The notes: a model not told the origin generated them from the sequence alone. Shown: positions 9,874-24,677, counted from the first letter of the stretch. The stretch is 42,515 bases of DNA from Hydrogenophaga sp. (GCA_030696525.1 JAUYSB010000180.1:1-42515), one strand, 5' to 3'. Translations and numbers: made by a program.

Positions 9874-11324
9874 GAGGGCTCTCGGGCAAGCGGTTGTGGG
9901 GCCTCGGCGCTGGCCTGGGCGGGTTCGAAACCACCACCCAGGGCGACATACAGCCGCAGCCAGGCGGCCAGGCGCTCCTGGCGCAGCGACAGGGCGGCGG
10001 TGTCGGCCGCCAGCAGGTAGCGCCGGGCTTCTTCGAGTTCGGCGAGGCTGGCCAGGCCGGCGCCCCAGCGCGACTCGGTGCCGGCCAGCGAACGGCGGTA
10101 GCCCGCCGCCGCCACGTCGGCGGCCTGGGCGCGGTCGGCCAGCGCTGCCAGCGAAAGCAGCGACTGTTCGACTTCGGACACCGCCTGGCGCACCGCGGCG
10201 GCGTAGGCGCTGCCGGCGGCTTCGAAAGCGGCTTCGGCGGCGGCCACCTCGGCGTTCAGCCGCTCGCGGCCCAGCAAGGGCAGGCTCAGGGTCAGCGGCC
10301 CCAGCGACCAGGTGTTGAGCGTGGCGCTGGCGCCCAGTGCGCGCACCCGGTTCACCATCAGGTTGCCCGTCAGGCTCAGGCTGGGCAGCAGCGCGGCCTG
10401 CGCCAAACCCACCGACTGCGCGGCCGCCACCCACTGGCGCTGCGCGCGGTAGACGTCGGGGCGCTGGCGCAGCACGTCGGCCGGCACACCCGGCACGCTC
10501 AGCAGGCCGTCCAGTGGCAGGTCGCGGCGCGGCCGGGCGTCCAGCTGGGCGCGCAGTTCGGGCTCGGCTTGCCCGGTCAGCGCCACCAGCGCCTTGAGCT
10601 GGCGCTCGCACTGGTCGGCCACCGCGAGCACCCGGCCACGGCTCTCGGCGGCGCCGGCGCGCGCCAGCGCGGCCACCGCCGGCGCGGTGAAACCCGCCTG
10701 TTCGGTGGTGGCGGTGGTGTCGGCGGTGCGCTGGCGCGAGGCGCTGTCGGCGCTGGCCACGGCCAGCTGCGTGCGGCACAGCCACCAGCCAAAGTAGACC
10801 TGTGCCACCTCGGCTGCCACCAGCACACGCGCTTCGTGCCAGCCGGCACCGGCCGCGTCCTGGCGCGCTTGTGCAGCGCTCACGCGCGCGCCGTCTTCGC
10901 CCCACAGCGCAAGCGCCCACGAGGCCTGCACCCCCGCACTCAGCACGGTGGCGGCCGGAACGGCGGGGTCGGTGAAGGCGCGGCTGCCGCTCAGCGCACC
11001 GGCCAGTTGCGGGCGGCCTTGCTGTTCAGCCCCGCTGAGCGCGGCGCGCGCGGCAAACACCTGCGCACGCGCGGCAGCCACGTTGGGGCTGAGCTGCTGG
11101 GCGCGAGCGATGCTGGCGGTGAGCAGCGGGTCGTCGAAACGCGACCACCAGTCGGCCAACTGCTGCGTGCCGCCCTGGTGCGGCAGGCGCGGCGCCAGCC
11201 ACGCGGCCGGCGCCGCCACTTCCGGCATGGGCGGCAGGGAGGGTGAGCGCGCCACGCTGCACCCCACCAACATCACCAGCGCCACAGGCGCCAGCCAGGC
11301 GCGCATGAGGGACAAGCGGGGCAT
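9870..11324 (-). CDS. Outer-membrane efflux lipoprotein (NodT/OprM-type TolC family)
   Basis: Outer-membrane exit duct of the tripartite pump. About 484 residues. The signal peptide ends in the lipobox LVGC, so it should be a lipid-anchored trimer. Two tandem outer-membrane-efflux repeats are visible: long Ala/Arg/Gln-rich helices (PNVAAARAQVFAARAALSGA; VGLAQAALLPSLSLTGNL; AVRQAVSEVEQSLLSL) of the NodT subfamily. The start is uncertain: TTG at 11333 overlaps the def stop (TTGA), ATG at 11324 is my choice, and ATG at 11306 would still leave a working lipoprotein signal. The proximity to def shows that the deformylase and the pump are one operon. Confidence 0.92.
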   Translation of the reverse strand: MPRLSLMRAWLAPVALVMLVGCSVARSPSLPPMPEVAAPAAWLAPRLPHQGGTQQLADWWSRFDDPLLTASIARAQQLSPNVAAARAQVFAARAALSGAEQQGRPQLAGALSGSRAFTDPAVPAATVLSAGVQASWALALWGEDGARVSAAQARQDAAGAGWHEARVLVAAEVAQVYFGWWLCRTQLAVASADSASRQRTADTTATTEQAGFTAPAVAALARAGAAESRGRVLAVADQCERQLKALVALTGQAEPELRAQLDARPRRDLPLDGLLSVPGVPADVLRQRPDVYRAQRQWVAAAQSVGLAQAALLPSLSLTGNLMVNRVRALGASATLNTWSLGPLTLSLPLLGRERLNAEVAAAEAAFEAAGSAYAAAVRQAVSEVEQSLLSLAALADRAQAADVAAAGYRRSLAGTESRWGAGLASLAELEEARRYLLAADTAALSLRQERLAAWLRLYVALGGGFEPAQASAEAPQPLAREPS

Positions 11325-11329
11325 GGGGT

Positions 11330-11866
11330 TCAATCGTCTTCCTGCGGCAGACCGGGAAACAGCACCTCGTTGAAGCCGAACTGGCTGAAATCGCGCACCC
11401 GCATGGGGTAGAGCTTGCCGATCAGGTGATCACACTCGTGTTGTGCGACACGCGCGTGAAAATCGCTCACGGTGCGATCGATCGGCTGGCCGAGTTCGTC
11501 GAAGCCCGTGTAGCGGATGTGGCGCCAGCGCGGCACCACGGCGCGCAGCCCTGGCACCGACAGGCAGCCCTCCCAGTCGCTGACCTCTTCCTCGCCCAGC
11601 GGCGTGATGACAGGGTTGATCAGCACGGTGCGCGGCACCGGCTCGTACTGCGGGTAGCGCGGATTCACCTGTCCGGTGCCAAAAATGACCAACTGCAGGT
11701 CCACACCGATTTGCGGCGCCGCCAGGCCAGCGCCGTTGGCGGCCGCCATGGTGTCCTGCATGTCGGCGATCAGGGCGTGGAGTTCGGGCGTGTCAAACGC
11801 GGTGACGGGCTGGGCAACACGCAGCAGGCGCGGGTCGCCCATTTTCAGGATGGTGTGTACGGCCAT
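11330..11866 (-). CDS. def: Peptide deformylase
   Basis: Removes the formyl group from N-terminal formyl-methionine of new proteins; cytoplasmic metallo-hydrolase. 178 residues. All three signature motifs are present: GAGLAAPQ (45-52), EGCLSVPG (Cys101 metal ligand) and QHECDH (His143, Glu144, His147). The ORF track extends upstream to a TTG, but the ATG at 11866 ([15 protein letters not shown]) gives the family N-terminus. It is the first gene of an operon with an RND efflux system. That is not the def-fmt arrangement, so a second deformylase may exist elsewhere in the genome (inference). Identity firm. Confidence 0.96.
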   Translation of the reverse strand: MAVHTILKMGDPRLLRVAQPVTAFDTPELHALIADMQDTMAAANGAGLAAPQIGVDLQLVIFGTGQVNPRYPQYEPVPRTVLINPVITPLGEEEVSDWEGCLSVPGLRAVVPRWRHIRYTGFDELGQPIDRTVSDFHARVAQHECDHLIGKLYPMRVRDFSQFGFNEVLFPGLPQEDD

Positions 11867-11893
11867 GGTCAAGCGCAAGGATGAAAGCTGACA

Positions 11894-11902
11894 AGAATAT
11901 CA
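11894..11902 (-). promoter_or_regulatory. Candidate extended -10 for def-efflux operon
   Basis: The minus strand reads TGATATTCT: an extended TG plus TATTCT, about 27 bases before the def ATG. The TGA is also the stop codon of the upstream small membrane protein. No clear -35 is seen, as expected if the extended -10 is used. No obvious Shine-Dalgarno sequence precedes def. Confidence 0.35.
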
Positions 11903-12127
11903 CCTGGGTCTGCCGAGCACGTGCCGCAGCAGGCGCCACAGGCCGTACAGCGTGGCCAGCGCTGCGAGCACCACCACGCCCACCAGCGCCGACGACGAAC
12001 AGGCCTCGCCCCCGTTGACCACACAGTCCAGCGCCGGCATCAGCCACTGGTTGGCGGCAAACACCAGGCCCCAGAACACCAGGACCATGCCCACGAGGGC
12101 CGCCACCCACCACCAGACTTTGTGCAT
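11900..12127 (-). CDS. Small two-helix membrane protein, unknown function
   Basis: 75 residues. Two hydrophobic segments (VAALVGMVLVFWGLVFA and ALVGVVVLAALATLYGLW) are separated by a loop with two cysteines (LDCVVNGGEAC), which could form a disulfide if it faces the periplasm. The C-terminus is strongly basic (RLLRHVLGRPR), which favours a cytoplasmic tail. It sits between ligA and def on the same strand, 29 bases after the ligA stop, so it may be the last gene of smc-zipA-ligA. No family is recognised. Confidence 0.7.
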   Translation of the reverse strand: MHKVWWWVAALVGMVLVFWGLVFAANQWLMPALDCVVNGGEACSSSALVGVVVLAALATLYGLWRLLRHVLGRPR

Positions 12128-12156
12128 GACGTGGCTCCCAACGGTTGGCGGGCAGA

Positions 12157-15295
<3,139 letters not shown>

Positions 15296-15306
15296 GTGTC
15301 GGTTCT

Positions 15307-18300
15307 TCAGGAATCCATGAGGCTCGTGGCGGCTTCCATGTCCACCGCCACGATGCGCGAAACGCCCTGCTCCTGCATGGTCACGCCAATCAGTTGCTCG
15401 GCCATTTCCATGGCGATCTTGTTGTGGCTGATGAACAGGAACTGGGTGCCTTTTTTGCTCATGCTGGTCACCAGCTTGGCGTAGCGTTCGGTGTTGGCGT
15501 CGTCCAGCGGCGCGTCCACCTCGTCGAGCAGACAGAAAGGCGCGGGGTTGAGCTGGAAGATAGCGAACACCAGGGCGATGGCGGTCAGCGCCTTCTCGCC
15601 GCCCGAGAGCAGGTGGATGGTCTGGTTCTTCTTGCCCGGCGGCTGCGCCAGCACCTGCACGCCGGCGTCCAGGATTTCCTCGCCGGTCATCACCAGCCTG
15701 GCGTTGCCGCCGCCAAACAGCTCGGGGAACATGCGGCCGAAGTGTTCGTTGACGGTGTTGAAGGTGCTGCCCAGCAGGTCACGCGTTTCGGCGTCGATCT
15801 TCTTGATCGCGTCTTCCAGCGTGTTGATGGCGTCCAGCAAGTCCTTCATCTGGGCGTCGAGGAAGCCCTTGCGTTCGCGCGCGGCGGTCAGTTCGTCCAG
15901 CGCCGCCAGGTTGACCGCGCCCAGGGCGGCGATCTCGCGGTTCACGCGGTCGATTTCGCTTTGCAGCCCGCTCAGGCGCACGCTGTCGGCCGCTATGCTG
16001 GCGGCGACAGCGGCCAGATCGGCGTTGGCCTCGGTCAGCAGTTGGGCGTATTGCTCTATGCCCAGCTGGGCGGCCTGCTCCTTGAGCTGGAATTCGGTGA
16101 TGCGCGCGCGCAGCGGGTCCAGCGCCCGTTCCGTCTGCAGGCGGCGCTCGTCGCTGGCACGCAGTTTGGCGGTCAGGTCGTCGTACTGGCTGCGCTGGGT
16201 GGCCAGCAGTTGTTCGCGCTCCATCTTGGCGTTCAGCGCGTCCTGCAGGCCGCCTTGGGCGGCGGCATCGCTCAGGCGCGACAACTCGTCGCGGGCGCGC
16301 TGGTCTTCGTCGGTCAAGGCCGTGATCTGCTGGCGGGCGGTGTCCACCGCGCGCTCCAGCTCGCCGCGCCGCGCTTGCAGGCTGCGCTGCGAGAAGGTGG
16401 CCTCTTGCGCCTGGCGCTCCAGCGTGCGCAGTTGCTCGCGGGCCTGGCCCAGCTTGCGCTCGGCCTCGATCACCGCGTCGTCGAGCTGGCTGTGGCGCTC
16501 CTGGCTGTCGGCCAGCATCATGTCGAGTTCTTCGAAGCGGGCCTCGGCCGCCACGCGGCGCTCCTGCAGGTCGTCGAGCTGGGCGTCGATCTCGGCCATG
16601 TCGCCCGCGATCTGTTCGCGCCGGGCACGGGCCTGTTCGCTCAATTGCCGCAGCCGCAGCACCTCCACCTGCAATTCATGCACCCGGCCCTGGCCTTCGG
16701 TGGCTTCGCGGCGGGCGCTCACCAGACGCTGGGATGCATCAGCGTAGCCGGCTTCGGCACGCGTGAGAGCGGTGCGGGCTTCGTCCAACAGCAGCACCTG
16801 GGCGCGTTGGCTTTTCTCGAGATTCTCGATTTCCTGCGCGCGCGCCAGCAGGCCGGCCTGCTCCGAATCGGGCGCGTAAAAACCCACGCTGTGGGCGCTG
16901 ACCACGTGGCCGCTGGCCACAAACACCTGTTGGCCTGGCGCCAACTGGCTGCGTTGGGCCAGGGCATCTTCCAGGCTGGGCGCGGTCAGGCAGCCGTGCA
17001 ACCATTCGCCCAGCAAGGCCTGCAGGCCGGCGTCGTTCAACCGCAGCTTGGCCGCCAGCGGTGTGAAGCCGGCCACGCAGGCCTGGGTGGGCGCGGCACC
17101 GCTGGGCGGGCTGTAGAACACCAGTTTGGCCGGCGGCGCATCCTGGCTTTGGTGGCCGAGGAAACCCCGCACCATCTCAAGCCGCGACACTTCAAGCGCG
17201 CCCATGCGTTCGCGCAGCGCGGCCTCCAAAGCGTTTTCCCAGCCGGTTTCAATGTGCAGTTTGCTCCACAGACCGGCCATGCCCTCCAGGCCGTGCTGGG
17301 CCAGCCAGGGCCGCAGTTTGCCGTCGGTCTTGACCTTTTCCTGCAAGGCCTTGAGCGCCTCCAGACGGGCCGACACATCTGCCTGGCGGGCCGTTTCGCT
17401 GTTGAGCACCTGCTGACGCTGGCGGCGTTCGTCGTCCAGCCCGGGCACCTGCTCCTGCAGTTCGTGAAAGCGCGCGTCGGTTTCTTCCTGCACCGCCTGG
17501 GCCTCGTGCCACTGTTCTTCCAGTTGATGCAGCCGTGCATCGTCGGGCGCGGCCAGGGCATTTTTGTCGGTGTTCAGGCGCTCGCGCCGCGTGTTCAGGC
17601 CACGCGACTGTTCTTCGATGCTGCGCTGTTCGGCCGCCAGCACCTGGATCTGCTGCTGCACCTGGGTGACGCTGGCGCGCTGCTCGTTGCTGCGCGCCTG
17701 GGCCTGGCGCAGCGCGTCTTCCAGCGCGGGCAGGCGCTGGGCTTCGTCTTCGAGCTGGGCGGCCAGGATCTCGGCCTGTTCCTCGGCCTGCTCGCCAGTG
17801 GCGGCCAGGTTTTCAATTTCAGCCGTGGCGTCGTCCTGGCGTGCCGCCCACTGGGCCATCTGCTCCTTGAGCTGCACCAGGCGCTGCTCCACCCGCTGCC
17901 GGCCTTCGACCACGTAACGGATTTCGGCTTCGAGTTTGCCCACCTCGGCGCTGGCCTCGTAGAGCTTGCCCTGGGCCTGGTTGACCTGGTCACCGGCCGC
18001 GTAGTGGGCCTGGCGCAGGGTTTCCAGCTCGGCTTCCACGTGGCGCAGGTCGGCCACACGCGATTCCAGCTCGTTGACACCCTTGAGGCCTTCGGCCTGC
18101 ACCCGCGCCAGCTCGGCCTCGGCGTCGCTGCGCTTCAAGAACCACAGCTGCTGCTGGCGCAGCGTCACCTGGGCGTTGAGCTGCTTGTACCGCGCGGCCA
18201 CCTCGGCCTGTTTTTCCAGTTTTTCGAGGTTGGCGTTGAGCTCGCGCAGGATGTCTTCCACCCGCGTGAGGTTCTCGCGCGTGTCGTTCAGGCGGTTGGC

Positions 18301-18840
18301 GGTCTCGCGGCGGCGCTCCTTGTATTTGGAAACGCCAGCGGCCTCTTCGAGGAACAGGCGCAGCTCTTCGGGCTTGCTCTCGATGATGCGGCTGATGGTT
18401 CCCTGGCCAATGATGGCGTAGGCGCGCGGCCCCAGGCCGGTGCCCAGGAACACGTCCTGCACATCGCGGCGGCGCACCGGCTGGTTGTTGATGTAGTAGC
18501 TGCTGGTGCCGTCGCGCGTGAGCACACGCTTGACGGCGATCTCGCCGTACTGGTTCCACTGGCCGCCGGCACGGTGGTCGGCGTTGTCGAACACCAGCTC
18601 CACGCTGGAGCGGCTGGCCGGCTTGCGGTGGTTGGTTCCGTTGAAGATGACGTCCTGCATGGACTCGCCACGCAACTCGGACGCCTTGCTCTCACCCAGC
18701 ACCCAGCGCACCGCGTCCATGATGTTGGACTTGCCGCAACCGTTGGGCCCGACCACCCCCACCAGCTGCCCTGGCAGCATGAAGTTGGTGGGTTCGGCAA
18801 AGGACTTGAAGCCGGAGAGCTTGATGGAATTGAGACGCAC
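15307..18840 (-). CDS. smc: Chromosome segregation ATPase Smc
   Basis: Condensin-like ATPase that organises and segregates the chromosome. 1,177 residues from GTG at 18840; the track adds 49 upstream residues that are not family-like. Walker A GPNGCGKSN at about 31-39, then two very long Glu/Gln/Arg-rich coiled coils separated by a hinge of about 130 residues (from TDGKLRPWLAQHGLEGM), then the ABC signature LLSGGEKALTAIAL and Walker B CLLDEVDAPLDDAN at the C-terminus. It begins VRLNSIKLSGFKSF, the classical N-terminus. It is the first gene of smc-zipA-ligA and is divergent from dapC over 145 bases. Identity is certain. Confidence 0.98.
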   Translation of the reverse strand: MRLNSIKLSGFKSFAEPTNFMLPGQLVGVVGPNGCGKSNIMDAVRWVLGESKASELRGESMQDVIFNGTNHRKPASRSSVELVFDNADHRAGGQWNQYGEIAVKRVLTRDGTSSYYINNQPVRRRDVQDVFLGTGLGPRAYAIIGQGTISRIIESKPEELRLFLEEAAGVSKYKERRRETANRLNDTRENLTRVEDILRELNANLEKLEKQAEVAARYKQLNAQVTLRQQQLWFLKRSDAEAELARVQAEGLKGVNELESRVADLRHVEAELETLRQAHYAAGDQVNQAQGKLYEASAEVGKLEAEIRYVVEGRQRVEQRLVQLKEQMAQWAARQDDATAEIENLAATGEQAEEQAEILAAQLEDEAQRLPALEDALRQAQARSNEQRASVTQVQQQIQVLAAEQRSIEEQSRGLNTRRERLNTDKNALAAPDDARLHQLEEQWHEAQAVQEETDARFHELQEQVPGLDDERRQRQQVLNSETARQADVSARLEALKALQEKVKTDGKLRPWLAQHGLEGMAGLWSKLHIETGWENALEAALRERMGALEVSRLEMVRGFLGHQSQDAPPAKLVFYSPPSGAAPTQACVAGFTPLAAKLRLNDAGLQALLGEWLHGCLTAPSLEDALAQRSQLAPGQQVFVASGHVVSAHSVGFYAPDSEQAGLLARAQEIENLEKSQRAQVLLLDEARTALTRAEAGYADASQRLVSARREATEGQGRVHELQVEVLRLRQLSEQARARREQIAGDMAEIDAQLDDLQERRVAAEARFEELDMMLADSQERHSQLDDAVIEAERKLGQAREQLRTLERQAQEATFSQRSLQARRGELERAVDTARQQITALTDEDQRARDELSRLSDAAAQGGLQDALNAKMEREQLLATQRSQYDDLTAKLRASDERRLQTERALDPLRARITEFQLKEQAAQLGIEQYAQLLTEANADLAAVAASIAADSVRLSGLQSEIDRVNREIAALGAVNLAALDELTAARERKGFLDAQMKDLLDAINTLEDAIKKIDAETRDLLGSTFNTVNEHFGRMFPELFGGGNARLVMTGEEILDAGVQVLAQPPGKKNQTIHLLSGGEKALTAIALVFAIFQLNPAPFCLLDEVDAPLDDANTERYAKLVTSMSKKGTQFLFISHNKIAMEMAEQLIGVTMQEQGVSRIVAVDMEAATSLMDS

Positions 18841-18985
18841 GCGAAAACCCTGTTGACCCGCCCTGCGGGCCGTACACCTGAAGCAGACCCTTGATTTTGT
18901 TCGATATTTCCCCCCGCCCAGGAGCCGGCACGGATGGAAGTGATGCGAGATGTTAACTGAGCACCTTCCGGGATAATCGAGGCCC
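18841..18985. promoter_or_regulatory. Divergent smc / dapC promoter region
   Basis: 145 bases between divergent starts. On the minus strand CAAAAT (18894-18899) is a possible -10 for smc. On the plus strand GATAAT (18972-18977) lies 8 bases before the dapC ATG, in the context GATAATCGAGGCCCATGAAC, closely matching the map context GATAATCGCGACCCATGAAC. That similarity argues that the box is functional. Confidence 0.45.
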
Positions 18986-20227
18986 ATGAACCCCTTGCTG
19001 TCCCACCTGCAGCCCTACCCCTTTGAGCGGCTGCGCCAACTTTTCGCCAAGGTCACGCCCAGCGCGGCCCACCGCCCCATCAGCCTGGGCATTGGCGAGC
19101 CCAAACACGCCACGCCGGCTTTCTTGAAGCAGGCGCTGTGTGATGCCATCAACGACCCGGCCGGCGGCCTGGCCGCCTACCCGGCCACCATAGGCACACC
19201 GGCCCTGCGTGCGTCCATGGCGGGCTGGATGTCGCGCCGCTATGGCTTGCAGGTCGATCCCGCCACCCAGGTGCTGCCGGTCAACGGCTCGCGCGAGGCA
19301 CTGTTTGCCTTCACCCAGGTGGTGGTGGATGCATCAAAGGGCACGGCCGAGGGCCCGCCGCTGGTGGTCTGCCCCAACCCCTTCTACCAAATCTACGAAG
19401 GCGCGGCCCTGCTGGCCGGCGCCCAGCCCTGGTACGCCAACAGCGAGCCGTCGCGCAATTTCGGCATCGATTGGGCAGCGGTTCCGGAATCGGTGTGGGC
19501 GCGCACGCAGCTGCTGTTCGTCTGTTCGCCCGGCAACCCCACCGGCGCGGTGATGCCGTTGGCCGAGTGGAGGCTGCTGTTCGAGCTGAGCGACCGTTTT
19601 GGCTTCGTGATCGCTTCCGACGAGTGCTACAGCGAGATCTACTTCCGCGACGAAGCACCGCTGGGCGGGCTGGAAGCCGCAGCCCAGCTGGGCAGGGGCG
19701 ACTTCAAGAACCTGATGGCCTTCACCAGCCTGTCCAAACGCAGCAACGTGCCCGGCCTGCGCAGCGGTTTTGTGGCCGGTGATGCGGCGCTGATCAAGGC
19801 CTTTGGCCTGTATCGCACCTACCACGGCTGCGCCATGAGCCCGGTGGTGCAGACCGCCAGCATCACCGCCTGGGACGACGAAGACCATGTGGTGGACAAC
19901 CGCCGCCAGTACCGCGAGAAGTTCGCCCGCGTCACGCCCATCCTGGCCGAGGTGCTGGACGTGCGCCTGCCCGATGCCGGTTTTTACCTGTGGGCGGGCG
20001 TGCCCGCACACTTCCACCGGCCCGAATCCGGCCTGAGCGCGGACGAGCTGTTCGCGCGTGATCTGCTGGCTCAATACAATGTGACCGTTCTTCCAGGCAG
20101 CTACCTCGCGCGCACCGCTTTGGGCGTCAATCCGGGCACCGACCGGGTGCGCATGGCCCTGGTGGCCGAGACCGCCGAATGTGTGGAAGCGGCCGAACGC
20201 ATTGCAGCCTTCTGCCGGGCAGCCTGA
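18986..20227 (+). CDS. dapC: Succinyldiaminopimelate transaminase
   Basis: PLP enzyme that makes N-succinyl-L,L-diaminopimelate from the succinylated keto acid and glutamate, in the succinylase branch of DAP/lysine synthesis. 413 residues, class I/II aminotransferase fold. The start [16 protein letters not shown] and the motif [12 protein letters not shown] are typical of DapC. PLP-site elements are [11 protein letters not shown], the Asp region [13 protein letters not shown] and the Schiff-base Lys in [15 protein letters not shown]. It heads a plus-strand gene run dapC-dapD-pilT/U-dapE-prmB; the presence of dapD and dapE beside it supports the specific substrate. No ribosome site precedes the ATG. 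Confidence 0.95.
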   Translation: MNPLLSHLQPYPFERLRQLFAKVTPSAAHRPISLGIGEPKHATPAFLKQALCDAINDPAGGLAAYPATIGTPALRASMAGWMSRRYGLQVDPATQVLPVNGSREALFAFTQVVVDASKGTAEGPPLVVCPNPFYQIYEGAALLAGAQPWYANSEPSRNFGIDWAAVPESVWARTQLLFVCSPGNPTGAVMPLAEWRLLFELSDRFGFVIASDECYSEIYFRDEAPLGGLEAAAQLGRGDFKNLMAFTSLSKRSNVPGLRSGFVAGDAALIKAFGLYRTYHGCAMSPVVQTASITAWDDEDHVVDNRRQYREKFARVTPILAEVLDVRLPDAGFYLWAGVPAHFHRPESGLSADELFARDLLAQYNVTVLPGSYLARTALGVNPGTDRVRMALVAETAECVEAAERIAAFCRAA

Positions 20228-20265
20228 ACCCTCGCTCAACTCTCAAACCTCTTCGCTCAACGAAC

Positions 20266-21099
20266 ATGACGCAACAACTTCAGCAGATCATCGACACCGC
20301 CTGGGACAACCGCGCCAGCCTCTCGCCCGCCGCCGCACCCCAAGAGGTGGTGGATGCCGTCGAACAGGTGATCTCGCAACTCAACGTCGGCCAGCTGCGC
20401 GTGGCCACCCGCGAAGCCGTGGGCCAGTGGACCGTGCACCAGTGGATCAAGAAGGCGGTGCTGCTGTCCTTCCGCCTGAACGACAACGCCGTGATGCGCG
20501 CTGGCGACCTGGCCTTTTTCGACAAGGTGAAAACCAAGTTCGCCCACCTGAGCGAAGAAGAGATGAAGGCCACCGGCGTGCGCGTGGTGCCGCCGGCCGT
20601 GGCCCGCCGTGGCAGCTTCATTGCCAAGGGCGCCATCCTCATGCCCAGCTACGTCATCATCGGCGCCTATGTGGACGATGGCACCATGGTCGACTCCTGG
20701 GCCACCGTGGGCAGCTGTGCACAGATTGGCAAGTACGTTCACCTGAGCGGCGGCGTGGGCATTGGCGGCGTGCTGGAGCCGCTGCAGGCCGGCCCCACCA
20801 TCATCGAAGACAACTGCTTCATCGGGGCCCGCTCCGAGGTGGTTGAGGGCGTGGTGATTGAAGAGAACTCGGTGCTGGGCATGGGCGTGTACATCGGCCA
20901 GAGCACCCCCATCTTCAACCGCGACACCGGCGAGACCTTCTATGGCCGCGTGCCCAGCGGCAGCGTGGTCATCAGTGGCAACCTGCCGAAAAAGACCAAG
21001 TCGGGCCAGGACTACAGCACCTACGCCGCCATCATCGTCAAGACGGTGGACGCGCAAACCCGCTCCAAGACCAGCCTGAACGACCTGTTGCGCGACTGA
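20266..21099 (+). CDS. dapD: Tetrahydrodipicolinate N-succinyltransferase
   Basis: Transfers succinyl from succinyl-CoA to tetrahydrodipicolinate, the step before DapC. 277 residues from the ATG at 20266; the track start at 20179 is inside dapC and can be ignored. Its N-terminal helical part ([19 protein letters not shown]) and the left-handed beta-helix of hexapeptide repeats ([60 protein letters not shown]) are all intact, as is the trimer-type C-terminus. It begins 38 bases after dapC; the gap carries a duplicated TCGCTCAAC and no clear ribosome site. Confidence 0.97.
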   Translation: MTQQLQQIIDTAWDNRASLSPAAAPQEVVDAVEQVISQLNVGQLRVATREAVGQWTVHQWIKKAVLLSFRLNDNAVMRAGDLAFFDKVKTKFAHLSEEEMKATGVRVVPPAVARRGSFIAKGAILMPSYVIIGAYVDDGTMVDSWATVGSCAQIGKYVHLSGGVGIGGVLEPLQAGPTIIEDNCFIGARSEVVEGVVIEENSVLGMGVYIGQSTPIFNRDTGETFYGRVPSGSVVISGNLPKKTKSGQDYSTYAAIIVKTVDAQTRSKTSLNDLLRD

Positions 21100-21109
21100 T
21101 TGCTTGGCC

Positions 21110-21199
21110 ATGACGAATGACTTCGCTTCGCGTCAATGACGAATGAATCGAGTGGTCCTTCATTTGTCATGGCAGGCGCAGCCGCTGGTCATTCGTCAT
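21110..21199. repeat. Four 10-11-bp repeat arms, two direct and two inverted
   Basis: ATGACGAATGA occurs at 21110-21120 and 21136-21146. Its reverse complement TCATTCGTCAT is at 21189-21199 (perfect) and a one-mismatch version TCATTTGTCAT is at 21160-21170. The arms form two nested inverted pairs (1 with 4, 2 with 3) immediately after dapD and before the pilus ATPase. The transcript could fold as a long double hairpin; the DNA could also be a dimeric protein binding site. Confidence 0.75.
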
Positions 21200-21213
21200 C
21201 GCAGGAGAACCCA

Positions 21214-22383
21214 ATGAGCACCCCCAACGGCACCGGCACCATGGAGCGCATCCTGCGGTTGATGGCGGAGAAAAAAGCGTCCGACATCTACATGTCGGCC
21301 GGCTCGCCGGTGCAGATCAAGATCAACGGCGTCACCCAGCCCATCAATGGCCAGGTGCTGCCGGCCGATGCACCCCGCGCGCTGCTGGCCGAGGTGCTCT
21401 CGGAAGCGCACATGGAAGAACTGGCCCATTCGGGCGAGCTCAACATGGCCCACGCCCTGCCCGGTGTGGGGCGCTTCCGTATCAGCGGCATGCGCCAGCG
21501 CGGCACCTACGCGGTGGTGATCCGCTACATCCAGACCGAGGTGCCCAAGCTCGACGCACTGGGGGTGCCCGAGATCCTGAAAGAGATGATCCTGGCCAAG
21601 CGTGGCCTGGTGCTCATGGTCGGCTCCACCGGCGCCGGCAAAAGCACCACGCTGGCGGCCATGCTGGACCACCGCAACGAGAACATGTCCGGTCACATCC
21701 TGACGGTGGAAGACCCGATGGAGTACCTGTTCCGCAACAAGAAGTCCATCGTCAACCAGCGCGAGGTGGGCACCGACACCGCATCGCTGCACGTGGCCTT
21801 GAAAAACGCACTGCGCCAGGCACCCGACGTGATCATGATCGGCGAGATCCGCGACCGCGAAACCATGTCGGCGGCCATCGCCTACGCGCAGTCGGGCCAC
21901 CTGTGCCTGGCCACGCTGCACGCCAACAACAGCTACCACGCGCTCAACCGCATCCTGAGCTTCTACCCCGTGGAGGTGCGCCCCACCCTGTTGGGCGACC
22001 TCGCGGCCTCGTTGCGCGGCGTCATCTCGCAGCGCCTGCTGCGCACGGTGGACGGCAGCCGCGCGCCCGCGATGGAGGTGATGGTCAACACCAAGCTGGT
22101 GCAGGAGCTGATTGAAAAGGCCGACTTTTCCGGCGTTCGCGAAGCCATGGAAAACTCCATGGCCGAAGGCTCGCAGACCTTCGAGGAAGACCTCGCGCGG
22201 CTCATCACCTCCGGCCGCATCGACCGCAAGGAAGGCCTGGCCTACGCCGACTCGCCCACCAACCTGCTGTGGCGCCTGCAGAACACCTATGCCAAGGGCC
22301 CGCAGTCGGGCGCCGAGCAAGCCAGCGAAGACGCCGCCGCCGGCCCTTCCTTCACCGAGTTTTCGCTCGAAATCAAGCACTGA
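21214..22383 (+). CDS. PilT/PilU-type pilus retraction ATPase
   Basis: Hexameric ATPase of type IVa pilus retraction (cytoplasmic face of the inner membrane). 389 residues from ATG 21214, which has a good ribosome site (GCAGGAGAACCC). The track starts 26 residues earlier at a repeat-derived ATG. Walker A is GSTGAGKST, the Asp-box region is VEDPMEYLF, the Walker B region is DVIMIGEIRDRET, and the His box is LATLHANNS. The C-terminus (GSQTFEEDLARLI ... TNLLWRLQN) is closer to PilU than PilT. It stands alone without a pilT or other pilus genes in the window, inside the dap genes, so it may be an extra paralogue of the canonical pilT-pilU pair. Confidence 0.9.
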   Translation: MSTPNGTGTMERILRLMAEKKASDIYMSAGSPVQIKINGVTQPINGQVLPADAPRALLAEVLSEAHMEELAHSGELNMAHALPGVGRFRISGMRQRGTYAVVIRYIQTEVPKLDALGVPEILKEMILAKRGLVLMVGSTGAGKSTTLAAMLDHRNENMSGHILTVEDPMEYLFRNKKSIVNQREVGTDTASLHVALKNALRQAPDVIMIGEIRDRETMSAAIAYAQSGHLCLATLHANNSYHALNRILSFYPVEVRPTLLGDLAASLRGVISQRLLRTVDGSRAPAMEVMVNTKLVQELIEKADFSGVREAMENSMAEGSQTFEEDLARLITSGRIDRKEGLAYADSPTNLLWRLQNTYAKGPQSGAEQASEDAAAGPSFTEFSLEIKH

Positions 22384-24455
<2,072 letters not shown>

Positions 24456-24561
24456 CTGCGTTTGTGTATGTCTTTGCTGTGGCCCAACCACTTGCCTAGC
24501 CATTGGTGTCATCACCGGCGATGCCGCCGTTCTTCATGTGATGAAAATGCTTTTTTGCAGA

Positions 24562-24567
24562 TATGAT
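24562..24567 (+). promoter_or_regulatory. Candidate -10 for the 107-residue orphan gene
   Basis: TATGAT (5 of 6) is preceded by an AT-rich stretch with a T6 run (ATGCTTTTTTGCAGA). It is about 110 bases before the orphan's ATG. The -35 region is poor. Confidence 0.35.
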
Positions 24568-24677
24568 CGCGTACATATTTGCGCAACGACCCGCAACGCC
24601 ACACGGACATTCTCCAACCGCGTTTTTGTGTGTAGCTCCGTTGTGCAGCATTTGAAAGTCCAGGGACGGGGGCAAAC

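Noticed and set aside
8752-10920. 722-residue minus ORF as a fused long adaptor protein
   Set aside because: Its first half is out-of-frame read-through of the outer-membrane-factor gene; the adaptor starts at the ATG at 9873.
21136-21213. N-terminal extension of the pilus ATPase from ATG 21136
   Set aside because: The extension is made from the repeat arms and has no family match; ATG 21214 has a proper ribosome site. Kept only as a possible leader peptide.
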